Assembly (NCBI RefSeq): GCF_014194975.1
Contig: NZ_JACIAY010000005.1
Span: forward strand, 62,001 to 126,000
DNA: 64,000 bases
Direction of reading: 5' to 3'
Origin: Sphingomonas sp. BK580
GTDB taxonomy: Bacteria; Pseudomonadota; Alphaproteobacteria; Sphingomonadales; Sphingomonadaceae
Within the stretch, counting starts at the first letter, position 1; each line of letters opens with the position of its first letter. Shown here one piece after another: positions 16,949 to 23,894 of the stretch. The position numbers and the translations under genes are program-made. The notes under the pieces are model-generated. The model did not search any database. It was not told the DNA's origin and saw nothing but the letters and a program-made list of their open reading frames with translations.

Positions 16949-17416
16949 ATGTTCCGCATCGTCAGCACTTTCCTCTTCGCAGCGGCTCCGTTCCTCTCGT
17001 ACCCAGCAGCGGCGCAGGGCCCTGCCTGCGCGGGTGCCGCCCAGCCCGGCAGCATCCGTCTGACTGTGATCGCCACCGACCTGAGCAACTCGCAGGGAGA
17101 GGTCGCGGTGACCCTCTACCCCGATGACGCCCGACGCTTCCTTGCGAAGAAGGGCAAGCTGCTTCGGGTCCGCGTGCCGGCCCGCCCACCCGAGACTACC
17201 ACCTGCTTCTGGGTCGCGCCGGGCCACTACGCGATCGCGACCTATCACGACGAGAACGGCGATCGGCACTTCAATCGCACCCTCTTCTCGGTGAAGGAGG
17301 GGTTCGGCTTCTCCAACGACGCGCCGACGACCTTCGGTCTGCCCGGGTTCGAGCGCGCGCGCTTCGCCGTCTCTCGCGACACGGTGCTCAGGATACGCAC
17401 CCGCTATCCGCAATAG
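16949..17416 (+). CDS. DUF2141 domain-containing secreted protein
   Basis: A 155-residue exported protein. Residues 1-23 form a Sec signal ending in 'YPAAAQG', and the mature part is a beta-sandwich DUF2141 domain ('LTVIATDLSNSQGEVAVTLY' around residue 37, then 'YAIATYHDENGDRHFNRTLF', 'EGFGFSND'). DUF2141 proteins are periplasmic or surface and of unknown role; they are common in Sphingomonads and Bacteroidetes. It lies 50 bases after the phosphatidyltransferase and before a palindromic terminator-like element, so it may close the first transcription unit of the cluster. The ribosome site is weak. Confidence 0.85.
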   Translation: MFRIVSTFLFAAAPFLSYPAAAQGPACAGAAQPGSIRLTVIATDLSNSQGEVAVTLYPDDARRFLAKKGKLLRVRVPARPPETTTCFWVAPGHYAIATYHDENGDRHFNRTLFSVKEGFGFSNDAPTTFGLPGFERARFAVSRDTVLRIRTRYPQ

Positions 17417-17430
17417 GTCCTTGCGCGAAC

Positions 17431-17448
17431 GGGTTTCCTTGGAAACCC
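17431..17448. terminator. perfect 18-bp palindrome after DUF2141 gene
   Basis: GGGTTTCC-TT-GGAAACCC forms an eight-base-pair stem with a two-base centre, 15 bases after the DUF2141 stop. There is no long T-run after it, so it is either a weak intrinsic terminator, an RNA-stabilising hairpin, or a protein site. It separates the first four to five cluster genes from the lipid-kinase unit. Confidence 0.45.
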
Positions 17449-17462
17449 CTTCTCCGGTGTGC

Positions 17463-17500
17463 CACAATTCCGCCAGCTTGTAGCGTACAAGAGCATTGTG
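17463..17500. promoter_or_regulatory. nested inverted repeats upstream of the lipid-kinase gene
   Basis: Two inverted repeats are nested: CACAAT (17463-17468) pairs with ATTGTG (17495-17500), and inside it CTTGTA (17477-17482) pairs with TACAAG (17486-17491) around the centre GCG. The block ends 10 bases before the GAGGAG ribosome site (17511-17516). Its symmetry suggests an operator for a dimeric regulator or a leader hairpin controlling the second half of the cluster. Confidence 0.5.
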
Positions 17501-17525
17501 ACACTTTCGTGAGGAGCGGCGCCAG

Positions 17526-18563
17526 GTGAACCCGGGGATCTGCAACGCGGCGGCGATGTCGCCGCTTGCCGTTGGCGATCTGATCAAGGACCGGGGACTC
17601 CCGAAGGCGCCAGATCGGTCCGCCCGCCGTCCCGTCGCGTCTCCGGCGCCCTCCCGCGTGGGCATCATCGGCAACCCGCGAAGCCGCCGCAACCGGCACG
17701 TCTCCTTCCTGCGCAAGACCGAAGGCGAGGTCCTCACCCATGCTCCTGCTTCGCAGCAGGAGCTCGCGGAGACGCTGCGCGACCTTGCGGCCCGCAGGAT
17801 CGAGCTGCTGGTGGTGGACGGCGGCGATGGAACCGTGCGCGACGTCCTCACCGCCGCGCCGGCCGCGTTCGGGGCCGAACTGCCTCCCATCGCGGTGATC
17901 CCGTCGGGAAAGACGAACGCGCTGGCTATCGACCTCGGCGTGCCGAACGAATGGACCGCGACGCATGCGCGCGTCGCGCTGGCTGCCGGTCGGATCGTTA
18001 CGCGAAGCCCGGTCGAGATCGAACGTGAGGATGGAACGACGCTTCGCGGCTTCCTCTTCGGCGCCGGCGGCTTCGTGCGGGCTACCGAACTCGCGCAGCG
18101 CACCCACGCCATCGGGGCGTTCGGAGGCATCGCCGTTGGTCTGTCGCTCGTCGGAGCGCTCGCGCAGACCGCATTCGGACGGTCGTCCAACCCGTGGCGC
18201 GCGGGCGAGCGGATGGAGATGGTGGATCTCGAAAGCGGCAAGGCCCGGGAGAGCGACCTCTACCTGCTTCTAGGATCGACCCTGCGCCGGCTTCCGCTCG
18301 GCCTGAGGCCGCTTGGAGACAACGCCGAGGGCCTCAACGTCCTCGCCGTGGAGGCACCACCCCGCCTCCTGCCTCTCGCCGCGCCCGCCATCCTCGCCGG
18401 ACGCGAGGGCGGATGGCTCCAGCGCGCCGGCTATCACCACTGCCACGACGTACCCGCCTTCCGGCTGCGCCTCGGGGGCGGCTTCGTCCTGGATGGGGAG
18501 GCGTACCCGGCCGAAGTCGTCACGATCCGAACGGGGACGCCGATCCGCTTCGTCACGGCGTGA
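17526..18563 (+). CDS. diacylglycerol/lipid kinase family protein
   Basis: A 345-residue soluble kinase of the DAGK_cat / sphingosine-kinase / YegS superfamily, which phosphorylates a lipid hydroxyl using ATP. The nucleotide loop 'VDGGDGTVRD' contains the invariant GGDGT (99-103), followed by 'VIPSGKTNALA' (equivalent to PxGTxNxxA). The C-terminal beta-sandwich ends with 'GGFVLDGEAYPAE' (the usual DGE motif). It starts at GTG 17526 with GAGGAG nine bases upstream; the first 40 residues are low-complexity and not part of the domain. The next gene overlaps its stop (GTGA). A lipid kinase among polyol-phosphate transferases supports a phospholipid or sphingolipid product. Confidence 0.9.
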   Translation: MNPGICNAAAMSPLAVGDLIKDRGLPKAPDRSARRPVASPAPSRVGIIGNPRSRRNRHVSFLRKTEGEVLTHAPASQQELAETLRDLAARRIELLVVDGGDGTVRDVLTAAPAAFGAELPPIAVIPSGKTNALAIDLGVPNEWTATHARVALAAGRIVTRSPVEIEREDGTTLRGFLFGAGGFVRATELAQRTHAIGAFGGIAVGLSLVGALAQTAFGRSSNPWRAGERMEMVDLESGKARESDLYLLLGSTLRRLPLGLRPLGDNAEGLNVLAVEAPPRLLPLAAPAILAGREGGWLQRAGYHHCHDVPAFRLRLGGGFVLDGEAYPAEVVTIRTGTPIRFVTA

Positions 18564-19459
18564 CGGCGCTGGAGGACATCATCACGGAGGAGCTCCGACG
18601 TCCGGTGCTTCCCCTGGTCGCTCGTGCGGCGCAGGCCATCGCCGCGCGGGTCTCCGGCTCGGCCGTCCTCTTCTACGGATCCGTGCTGCGGACGGGGGAT
18701 CTCGACGGCGTGCTGGACTTCTACGTGCTGCGCGGCGCGGCCGCGCGGACGGGGCTGCTGAGCCGACTGATCTGGCCCGACGTGAGCTATCACGAAGTAG
18801 AGCTCGAGGGCCGGATCGTCCGCGCCAAGGTCGCGACGATGCGGCTGGCCACCTTCGAGCGCGCCGCGCGCGGCGCGACGCTGGACACGACCATCTGGGC
18901 ACGCTTCGTCCAGCCGTCGGCGCTGATCTGGGCCGAGAACGAGACAGTTCGGCGCAGCGTCGCCACCGCCGTGGCGAATGCCGCCGTCACCGCCAGCTGG
19001 TTCACCACTCTGCACTGCGCGGACGTCGCGGCGCCTGGCGACTTCTGGCGTCAGCTCTTCCGCGCGACCTATTCCACCGAGCTGCGCGTAGAGGCTCCGG
19101 GAAGGGAGGATCAGATCCTGAGCTACGACCGCGAACGCTACGACCGCTTGCTTCCTCTCGCCTGGCGCTCGGGCGGGATTGCCTTCGACGAGCACGACGG
19201 CTCGCTCATGGCGCGCCCTACGGAATGCCAGCTGCGTGCGATCGCCGCCGCCTGGCTCCGCGTTTCGCGAGCCGGCAAGTGGCTGAACCTCGTACGCCTC
19301 GCAAAGGCCGCCTTCACCTTCGAAGGCGCGGCGCGCTACGGCCTGTGGAAGATCGAGCGCCACACCGGCGTGCGGATCGCGCTCACGCCGTTCCGCGAAC
19401 GCCACCCGATCCTCGCCGCGCCTGGCGTGTTCTGGCGCGTGTGGCGGCGCACGCCGTGA
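18560..19459 (+). CDS. nucleotidyltransferase-fold-like protein of unknown function
   Basis: A 299-residue soluble protein. The N-terminal part 'AVLFYGSVLRTGDLDGVLDF' resembles the GS...D pattern of the polymerase-beta-type nucleotidyltransferase fold, but the usual DxD is replaced by D-F-Y, so catalysis is doubtful. The middle and C-terminal parts are helical and not recognised; 'YGLWKIERHTGVRIALT' near the end has an amphipathic, membrane-proximal look. GTG start at 18560 overlaps the kinase stop (GTGA), and the next gene overlaps its own stop the same way, so it is firmly in the cluster. A membrane-associated accessory or transferase role in the lipid pathway is inferred only from linkage. 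Confidence 0.7.
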   Translation: MTALEDIITEELRRPVLPLVARAAQAIAARVSGSAVLFYGSVLRTGDLDGVLDFYVLRGAAARTGLLSRLIWPDVSYHEVELEGRIVRAKVATMRLATFERAARGATLDTTIWARFVQPSALIWAENETVRRSVATAVANAAVTASWFTTLHCADVAAPGDFWRQLFRATYSTELRVEAPGREDQILSYDRERYDRLLPLAWRSGGIAFDEHDGSLMARPTECQLRAIAAAWLRVSRAGKWLNLVRLAKAAFTFEGAARYGLWKIERHTGVRIALTPFRERHPILAAPGVFWRVWRRTP

Positions 19460-20229
19460 TCCCCTGCGCGCTCGTGCTCGCAGGGTCGCGCGGCGGCGAC
19501 GATCCGCTCGCCGTCCATGCCGGCGTGACCGACAAGGCGCTAATCGAGATTGGCGGACGCGAGATGCTGGTCCGCGTCGTCGAGGCGCTCCGCGCGGCGG
19601 GCGTACGTCGCGTCGCGGTGTCAGCGAACAGCGCCGCGGTGATCGGCGCAGCAGGTCGCGCCGGGGCGGAGGGCCTGCCCGCCGCCGACGGCCCGAGCGC
19701 GTCCACCGCGCTCGCGCTGGAAGCGCTCGGCGCTCCGCTGCTGGTGACGACCGGGGACCATGGCCTCCTGCGCCCCGAGTGGGTGGCCGGCTTCGTCGAA
19801 CGCGTGCCGGACGGAGTCGACGTCGCGGTCCTCCTTGCTCGCCGGGACCTCGTCGAACGCGCCGCGCCGGGAACGCGCCGAACCTACCTCCGCTTCGCCG
19901 ACGGTCACTGGTCGGGCTGCAACCTCTTCCTGCTCGCCACACCGCGCGCGGCGGCGATGATCTCGCTGTGGCAGGAGGTGGAGCGAGACCGCAAGCGTCC
20001 GTGGCGGATCGTGCGGCGGCTCGGGCCGGGCCTGCTGCTGCGCTACCTGCTCGGCCGGCTGACCCTTGCGGACGCGGTCGGCCATCTCGGCCGGCGCGCA
20101 GGCGTGGTCGCCGCGATCGTCGCGGCGGACGACGGTCTAGCCGCCGTGGACGTCGACACGCCGACCGACCTCGACTTCGTGCGCGCGCGTCTCGCCGCTC
20201 AGCCGTCCGCCTCGCGCGAGCGGACGTAG
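19456..20229 (+). CDS. MobA-like NTP transferase
   Basis: A 257-residue nucleotidyltransferase of the MobA-like family (NTP_transf_3). The N-terminal loop is 'CALVLAGSRGGDD' (an atypical form of LAGG/AGxGxR), followed by 'KALIEIGGREMLVRVVEAL', where the conserved K and 'GGxxML' are present, and 'TTGDHGLL' replaces the metal-binding GDxPL block. It ends with 'VDVDTPTDLDFVRARL', the typical closing motif of the family. It starts at GTG 19456 overlapping the preceding TGA. It is the second NTP transferase of the cluster, so the pathway may use two activated donors. Its end overlaps the convergent flippase gene by 31 bases. Confidence 0.87.
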   Translation: MIPCALVLAGSRGGDDPLAVHAGVTDKALIEIGGREMLVRVVEALRAAGVRRVAVSANSAAVIGAAGRAGAEGLPAADGPSASTALALEALGAPLLVTTGDHGLLRPEWVAGFVERVPDGVDVAVLLARRDLVERAAPGTRRTYLRFADGHWSGCNLFLLATPRAAAMISLWQEVERDRKRPWRIVRRLGPGLLLRYLLGRLTLADAVGHLGRRAGVVAAIVAADDGLAAVDVDTPTDLDFVRARLAAQPSASRERT

Positions 20230-21530
20230 CGACGCACCAGCGCGCCGAGCATAATTGCCGTTACGAGCGAGGCGCCGAACACCCCGACGCTGGCGCCCGC
20301 GGCGCCGACGCGCGGCAGAAGGAGCAGGGAGAGCGCCAGCTGGGCAGCGACGCCGGCCCCGCGCGCCAGCATCGCCGCTCCCGAACGATCAGCCGCGAGG
20401 AGCACCGGCTCCAAGCCGACCACGGCGAGATCGATCGATCCCGCCGCGGCCAGCCAGAGGAGAAGGTCGTAGGCGCCGGCATAGGACGCATCGCCGCCGA
20501 CGAGAACGAGGAGCGCGCGGCCGAGCAGCGCTATCAGGACCAGGATGACGGCGGCGCCTACGCTGCTCGCGAGCACCATCCGCCCGAGAGCGCCAGCCAC
20601 CGCCGCCGGCGTCGCCCCGCGCACGGTTCGCACCACCTCCGGAAACGCCGCCCGCGCGATCAGCTGCGCGAGCTTGGCCAGGGCCTGAGCGATCTGAAGC
20701 GCGAGCCGGAAGGCACCAGCGGCGGCCGGGCCGACGAAGCCTCCGACCAGAAGGAGCGGAATGTGCTTGGCGGCCAGCCCGAGCGACGAGACGACGTTGC
20801 TGTTGACCATGAAGCGCCCGATGCCGCGGTTCTCCGCCGTCAGCCGGCCCGACAGCCGGGCGCTCCACATCCGCCCGACGTCGCCGCTGCGCGCGAGAAT
20901 CAGCCAGTACGACGCCGCCGTGGCGATCTCGGCGGCGCTCCAAGCCCACAGGAAGGCCTGCAGCGTGGGAAGCAGCGTCGCGGCAACCACCGCGCCGACG
21001 AAGCGGACCACCGGCGTCACGCTGTCCGCCACGGCGGCCTCGCCGAAGCGGTCGGAAAGCCGAAGTATGCCGATGGCTGCGGAGCGGATCGACAGGAGCT
21101 GCGCCGCCGTAAGGATTGCGGTGTCGCGGAGCAGCGCGTGCGAGATCCCGAGCTGCTCGCGCCCGACCGCGAGGATGACCGCCGCCAGCACGAGGCCGAG
21201 CGCCGCGCTGGCGGCATCCAGCAGAACGCACGCGCGATAGAGCCGGCCGAGCGCCGCGTCCTCTCCGCGGGCGCGATGATCCATCCCGAAGCGGACCACC
21301 ACCTGCCACGTCTGGAATCCGACCAGCACGGCGAGCCCCTGCGCCGCTCCGGTGACCAGCGCAAAGCGGCCGAAGTCGGCGAGCCCCAACGTGCGCGTGG
21401 CGAGTCCAAGGTAAAGCAGCGAGAGGACCGCCAGAACGCCCCTGCTGGCGAGCAGCCAGCCGAGATTGCGGATCGCGGCACGCACCGCGCCGCCGTGGTC
21501 GAATTTCGATCCTTCGGGCCCGGCCGTCAT
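20199..21530 (-). CDS. Wzx-like oligosaccharide/lipid flippase (MOP superfamily)
   Basis: A 443-residue integral membrane protein with about 12-14 hydrophobic helices over its whole length, and the N-terminal 'LGWLLASRGVLAVLSLLYLG' helix followed by 'LGLADFGRFALVTG', the usual start of polysaccharide-type MATE/MOP flippases. It would move a lipid-linked glycan or glycolipid across the inner membrane. It is transcribed opposite to the cluster, ends inside the MobA-like gene (31-base tail-to-tail overlap), and is divergent from the asparagine synthetase (110-base spacing). Location strongly suggests that the product of the cluster is exported. Confidence 0.87.
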   Translation of the reverse strand: MTAGPEGSKFDHGGAVRAAIRNLGWLLASRGVLAVLSLLYLGLATRTLGLADFGRFALVTGAAQGLAVLVGFQTWQVVVRFGMDHRARGEDAALGRLYRACVLLDAASAALGLVLAAVILAVGREQLGISHALLRDTAILTAAQLLSIRSAAIGILRLSDRFGEAAVADSVTPVVRFVGAVVAATLLPTLQAFLWAWSAAEIATAASYWLILARSGDVGRMWSARLSGRLTAENRGIGRFMVNSNVVSSLGLAAKHIPLLLVGGFVGPAAAGAFRLALQIAQALAKLAQLIARAAFPEVVRTVRGATPAAVAGALGRMVLASSVGAAVILVLIALLGRALLVLVGGDASYAGAYDLLLWLAAAGSIDLAVVGLEPVLLAADRSGAAMLARGAGVAAQLALSLLLLPRVGAAGASVGVFGASLVTAIMLGALVRRYVRSREADG

Positions 21531-21625
21531 CCGCCTCGCCTAGTTGCCATGCCCGACGGCAGCAAGGCGGCCGTGACATGGCGCCGCCGCCGCACTAGAG
21601 GACGCCGCCGTACCGGCGGGCGAAC

Positions 21626-21642
21626 GGAGGAGAGAGACCATC
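21626..21642 (+). promoter_or_regulatory. ribosome site and non-canonical ATC start of asparagine synthetase
   Basis: GGAGG at 21626-21630 is followed after nine bases by ATC (21640-21642) and then TGC GGC ATC GCC GGA, encoding the conserved N-terminal Cys-Gly-Ile-Ala-Gly. No ATG, GTG or TTG occurs in this frame between an upstream stop (TGA 21574-21576) and the Cys codon. Translation must therefore start at ATC (or the genome sequence has an error at 21642) if the catalytic Cys is to be N-terminal. Confidence 0.7.
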
Positions 21643-23535
21643 TGCGGCATCGCCGGACTCTACGGCCCCGGCTTGCCGCCGGTCGACCGCACCACGGTGA
21701 TGCGACAGTGCGCGACAATCGCGCATCGAGGCCCCGACAGCGAGGGCGTGTTCGTCGACCGCGACTTCGCGTTCGGCATGCGACGGCTCAGCATCATAGA
21801 CCTGAACGGAAGCGAGCAGCCCATCTTCAGCGCCGACGGTCGGCATGCAATCGTCTTCAACGGCGAGATCTACAACTACCGGCGCCTGCGGGACGAACTG
21901 GCTGCGCTGGGGCACTGCTTCGGGACGCGCGGCGACGCCGAGGTGATCCTGGCGGCGTGGCGCCAGTGGGGGGCGGCGGCATGGAACCGGCTCGACGGCA
22001 TGTTCGCCGTTGCGTTGTGGGACCGGGAGACCCGGCAGCTGACGCTCGCGCGCGATCACGTCGGCATCAAGCCGCTCTACTACATGTGGCAGGGCGGCCG
22101 GCTCGCGTTCGGGTCCGAGCTGAAGGCGGTGCTGTCGGTCGATGGCCTCACGTTCGATCCCGACCCGCGCGCGGTGCACGACTACTTCAGCTTCGGACAC
22201 GTACGCGGGCCGCGCTCCATCTACTCACGGGTAGCGGTGCTGCCGCCGGGACACATCCTTCAACTGGATGCCGCGGGCGACCCGCGCACCGAAGCATTCT
22301 GGCGAGCGCGTTACGAGTCAGTGGGAGTTCGGACCGAAGACGCATGGGTCGACGAGTTCCGCGACACCTGGATCTCCACCGTGCGATCACAGATGCTCGC
22401 CGCCGACGTGGACGTCGGGGCCTTCCTGTCGGGCGGCGTCGACTCCTCCGCCGTGGTCGCCGCGATGGCGCGGCAGTCGGACCGGCCGATCAAGACGTTC
22501 ACGATCGGCTTCGCCGAACGAGCCTACGACGAATCGGGGTACGCCGAGGCTGTAGCGCGACACCTCGGCTGCGAGCACCGCACCCACCGCGTCGACCCGC
22601 AGATGGCGTGGGCGGTGCTACCCGAGCTGCAGCGCGCCTACGACGAGCCGTTCGCCGACCCGTCCGCCGTGCCGACCTGGTACCTCAGCCGGTTGGCGGC
22701 GCAGGAGGTCAAGGTGGCGTTGTCGGGAGACGGCGGCGACGAGCTGTTCTTCGGCTACAAGCGGCATCTCACCGAACGCCGTATCGGCGCGCTTCCTCCT
22801 GCGCTCCGCCGCGGCATGCGAAGCTTCGCCGAGCTGCCGCCACTGCCATGGGCCGCAGGAAGGGCAGTCATGCAGCGCTGGCAGAAGACCGCGCGAAGCG
22901 CCGCCTTGCCGAACGGCGCAGCCCGCTTCTTCGCCAAGACCCAGATCACCGCTCCGGCCCTGCGTCGTCGGCTTTTCGCGGGCACTCCGCTCGAGGGGCG
23001 GGACCGCGAAGACTCGATCGTCGAGCTTGTCGACGAGTACTACCCGAACCCGGATGCGATCTCCTCCGACGGTCTGGAGCAGTTCGCCATGGCCGACCTC
23101 GAGCTCAACCTTCCTTCCGCCATGCTGACCAAGGTCGATCGCGCCAGCATGGCGCATTCGCTCGAGGTCAGGGTCCCGATGCTGTCGCAGGCGATCGTCG
23201 CCCTCGCGCTGCGAATGCCGGCCGAGATCAAGCTGCGCAATGGCGTAGGCAAGTTTCCGGTGCGTGCCGCCGTGGCGCCCTGGCTGCCGGCGAACTTTCT
23301 CGATCGCCGCAAGCAGGGCTTCCAGATCCCGCTCGGCCGGTGGTTCCGGGACGACTTCGAAGCCTATGCACGCGAGCTCTGGCGAGACAGCGGCGTCGCG
23401 CAGTCTGGCCTGCTCAATGCCACGACCGTGGACGCGCTCTTCGACGAGCATCGTGCCGGGCGTCGCGATCACGGCCGTCTGCTCTACGCGCTGTGCATCT
23501 TCTGCCTGTGGTGGCTGGAGCGCCCCGGTCGCTGA
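21640..23535 (+). CDS. asnB: asparagine synthase (glutamine-hydrolysing), ATC start
   Basis: A 631-residue class II glutamine amidotransferase/asparagine synthetase. The glutaminase domain shows Cys2 ('CGIAGLYG'), 'AHRGPDSEG', 'FNGEIYN' and 'GDAEVIL'; the synthetase domain has the PP-loop 'FLSGGVDSSAVVAAMAR' and 'VALSGDGGDELFFGYKR'. It transfers ammonia from glutamine to Asp, or to a sugar carboxyl or other acid in cell-surface glycan clusters, where AsnB paralogs are frequent. The start is exceptional: ATC in place of ATG, nine bases after GGAGG (see separate entry). If the cell instead starts at the ATG of 21673, Cys2 is lost and only ammonia-dependent activity would remain. Divergent from the flippase; part of the glycan/lipid locus. 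Confidence 0.92.
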   Translation: MCGIAGLYGPGLPPVDRTTVMRQCATIAHRGPDSEGVFVDRDFAFGMRRLSIIDLNGSEQPIFSADGRHAIVFNGEIYNYRRLRDELAALGHCFGTRGDAEVILAAWRQWGAAAWNRLDGMFAVALWDRETRQLTLARDHVGIKPLYYMWQGGRLAFGSELKAVLSVDGLTFDPDPRAVHDYFSFGHVRGPRSIYSRVAVLPPGHILQLDAAGDPRTEAFWRARYESVGVRTEDAWVDEFRDTWISTVRSQMLAADVDVGAFLSGGVDSSAVVAAMARQSDRPIKTFTIGFAERAYDESGYAEAVARHLGCEHRTHRVDPQMAWAVLPELQRAYDEPFADPSAVPTWYLSRLAAQEVKVALSGDGGDELFFGYKRHLTERRIGALPPALRRGMRSFAELPPLPWAAGRAVMQRWQKTARSAALPNGAARFFAKTQITAPALRRRLFAGTPLEGRDREDSIVELVDEYYPNPDAISSDGLEQFAMADLELNLPSAMLTKVDRASMAHSLEVRVPMLSQAIVALALRMPAEIKLRNGVGKFPVRAAVAPWLPANFLDRRKQGFQIPLGRWFRDDFEAYARELWRDSGVAQSGLLNATTVDALFDEHRAGRRDHGRLLYALCIFCLWWLERPGR

Positions 23536-23642
23536 CCTCGGGCACCGGTGCGAACCCAAGTCGATCGGAGCGCCCCCGGTTCACGCCGTGCGGCGCCCAC
23601 CTCCCTCTTGCGCCATTGTCGCCGAAGAGCGACCTTTTCGCC

Positions 23643-23894
23643 ATGAAAAGGACTGGCGAACAGGCATGGCGCCGAATCGCGCTGGCAGCTCTCGGCATGA
23701 TCATACTGTCGCTCCTGGCGTGGAGCGTCTCCGAAGGCGCCATTCATCTCGGCGGAAGGAGGGTCGCTCGCGACGACGAGCCGCTCGTCTTCTGGCTGGA
23801 AGCCGGCGGAATCGGTGCGATCGGCGTCGGCATCCTCTACGTCGCCCTCTTCTGCGGATGGCTCGTCGCTCCCGCAGCATCGAAACGGCGCTGA
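23643..23894 (+). CDS. small two-helix membrane protein, hypothetical
   Basis: An 83-residue protein with two hydrophobic segments: 'IALAALGMIILSLLAWSVSE' (about 12-31) and 'AIGVGILYVALFCGWLVA' (about 59-76), separated by a charged loop, and a short basic tail. It should sit in the inner membrane with both ends on the same side. No family recognised. The first ATG is in a GC-rich context with only a weak ribosome site. Its 3' end overlaps the end of the convergent Gpi18-like gene by 58 bases. Confidence 0.55.
   Translation: MKRTGEQAWRRIALAALGMIILSLLAWSVSEGAIHLGGRRVARDDEPLVFWLEAGGIGAIGVGILYVALFCGWLVAPAASKRR

Noticed and set aside
19779..23894. 1371-codon plus-strand open frame
   Set aside because: It runs through three real genes in a wrong frame and is Arg/Pro-rich from high GC; only its last 83 codons (from 23643) look like a gene.
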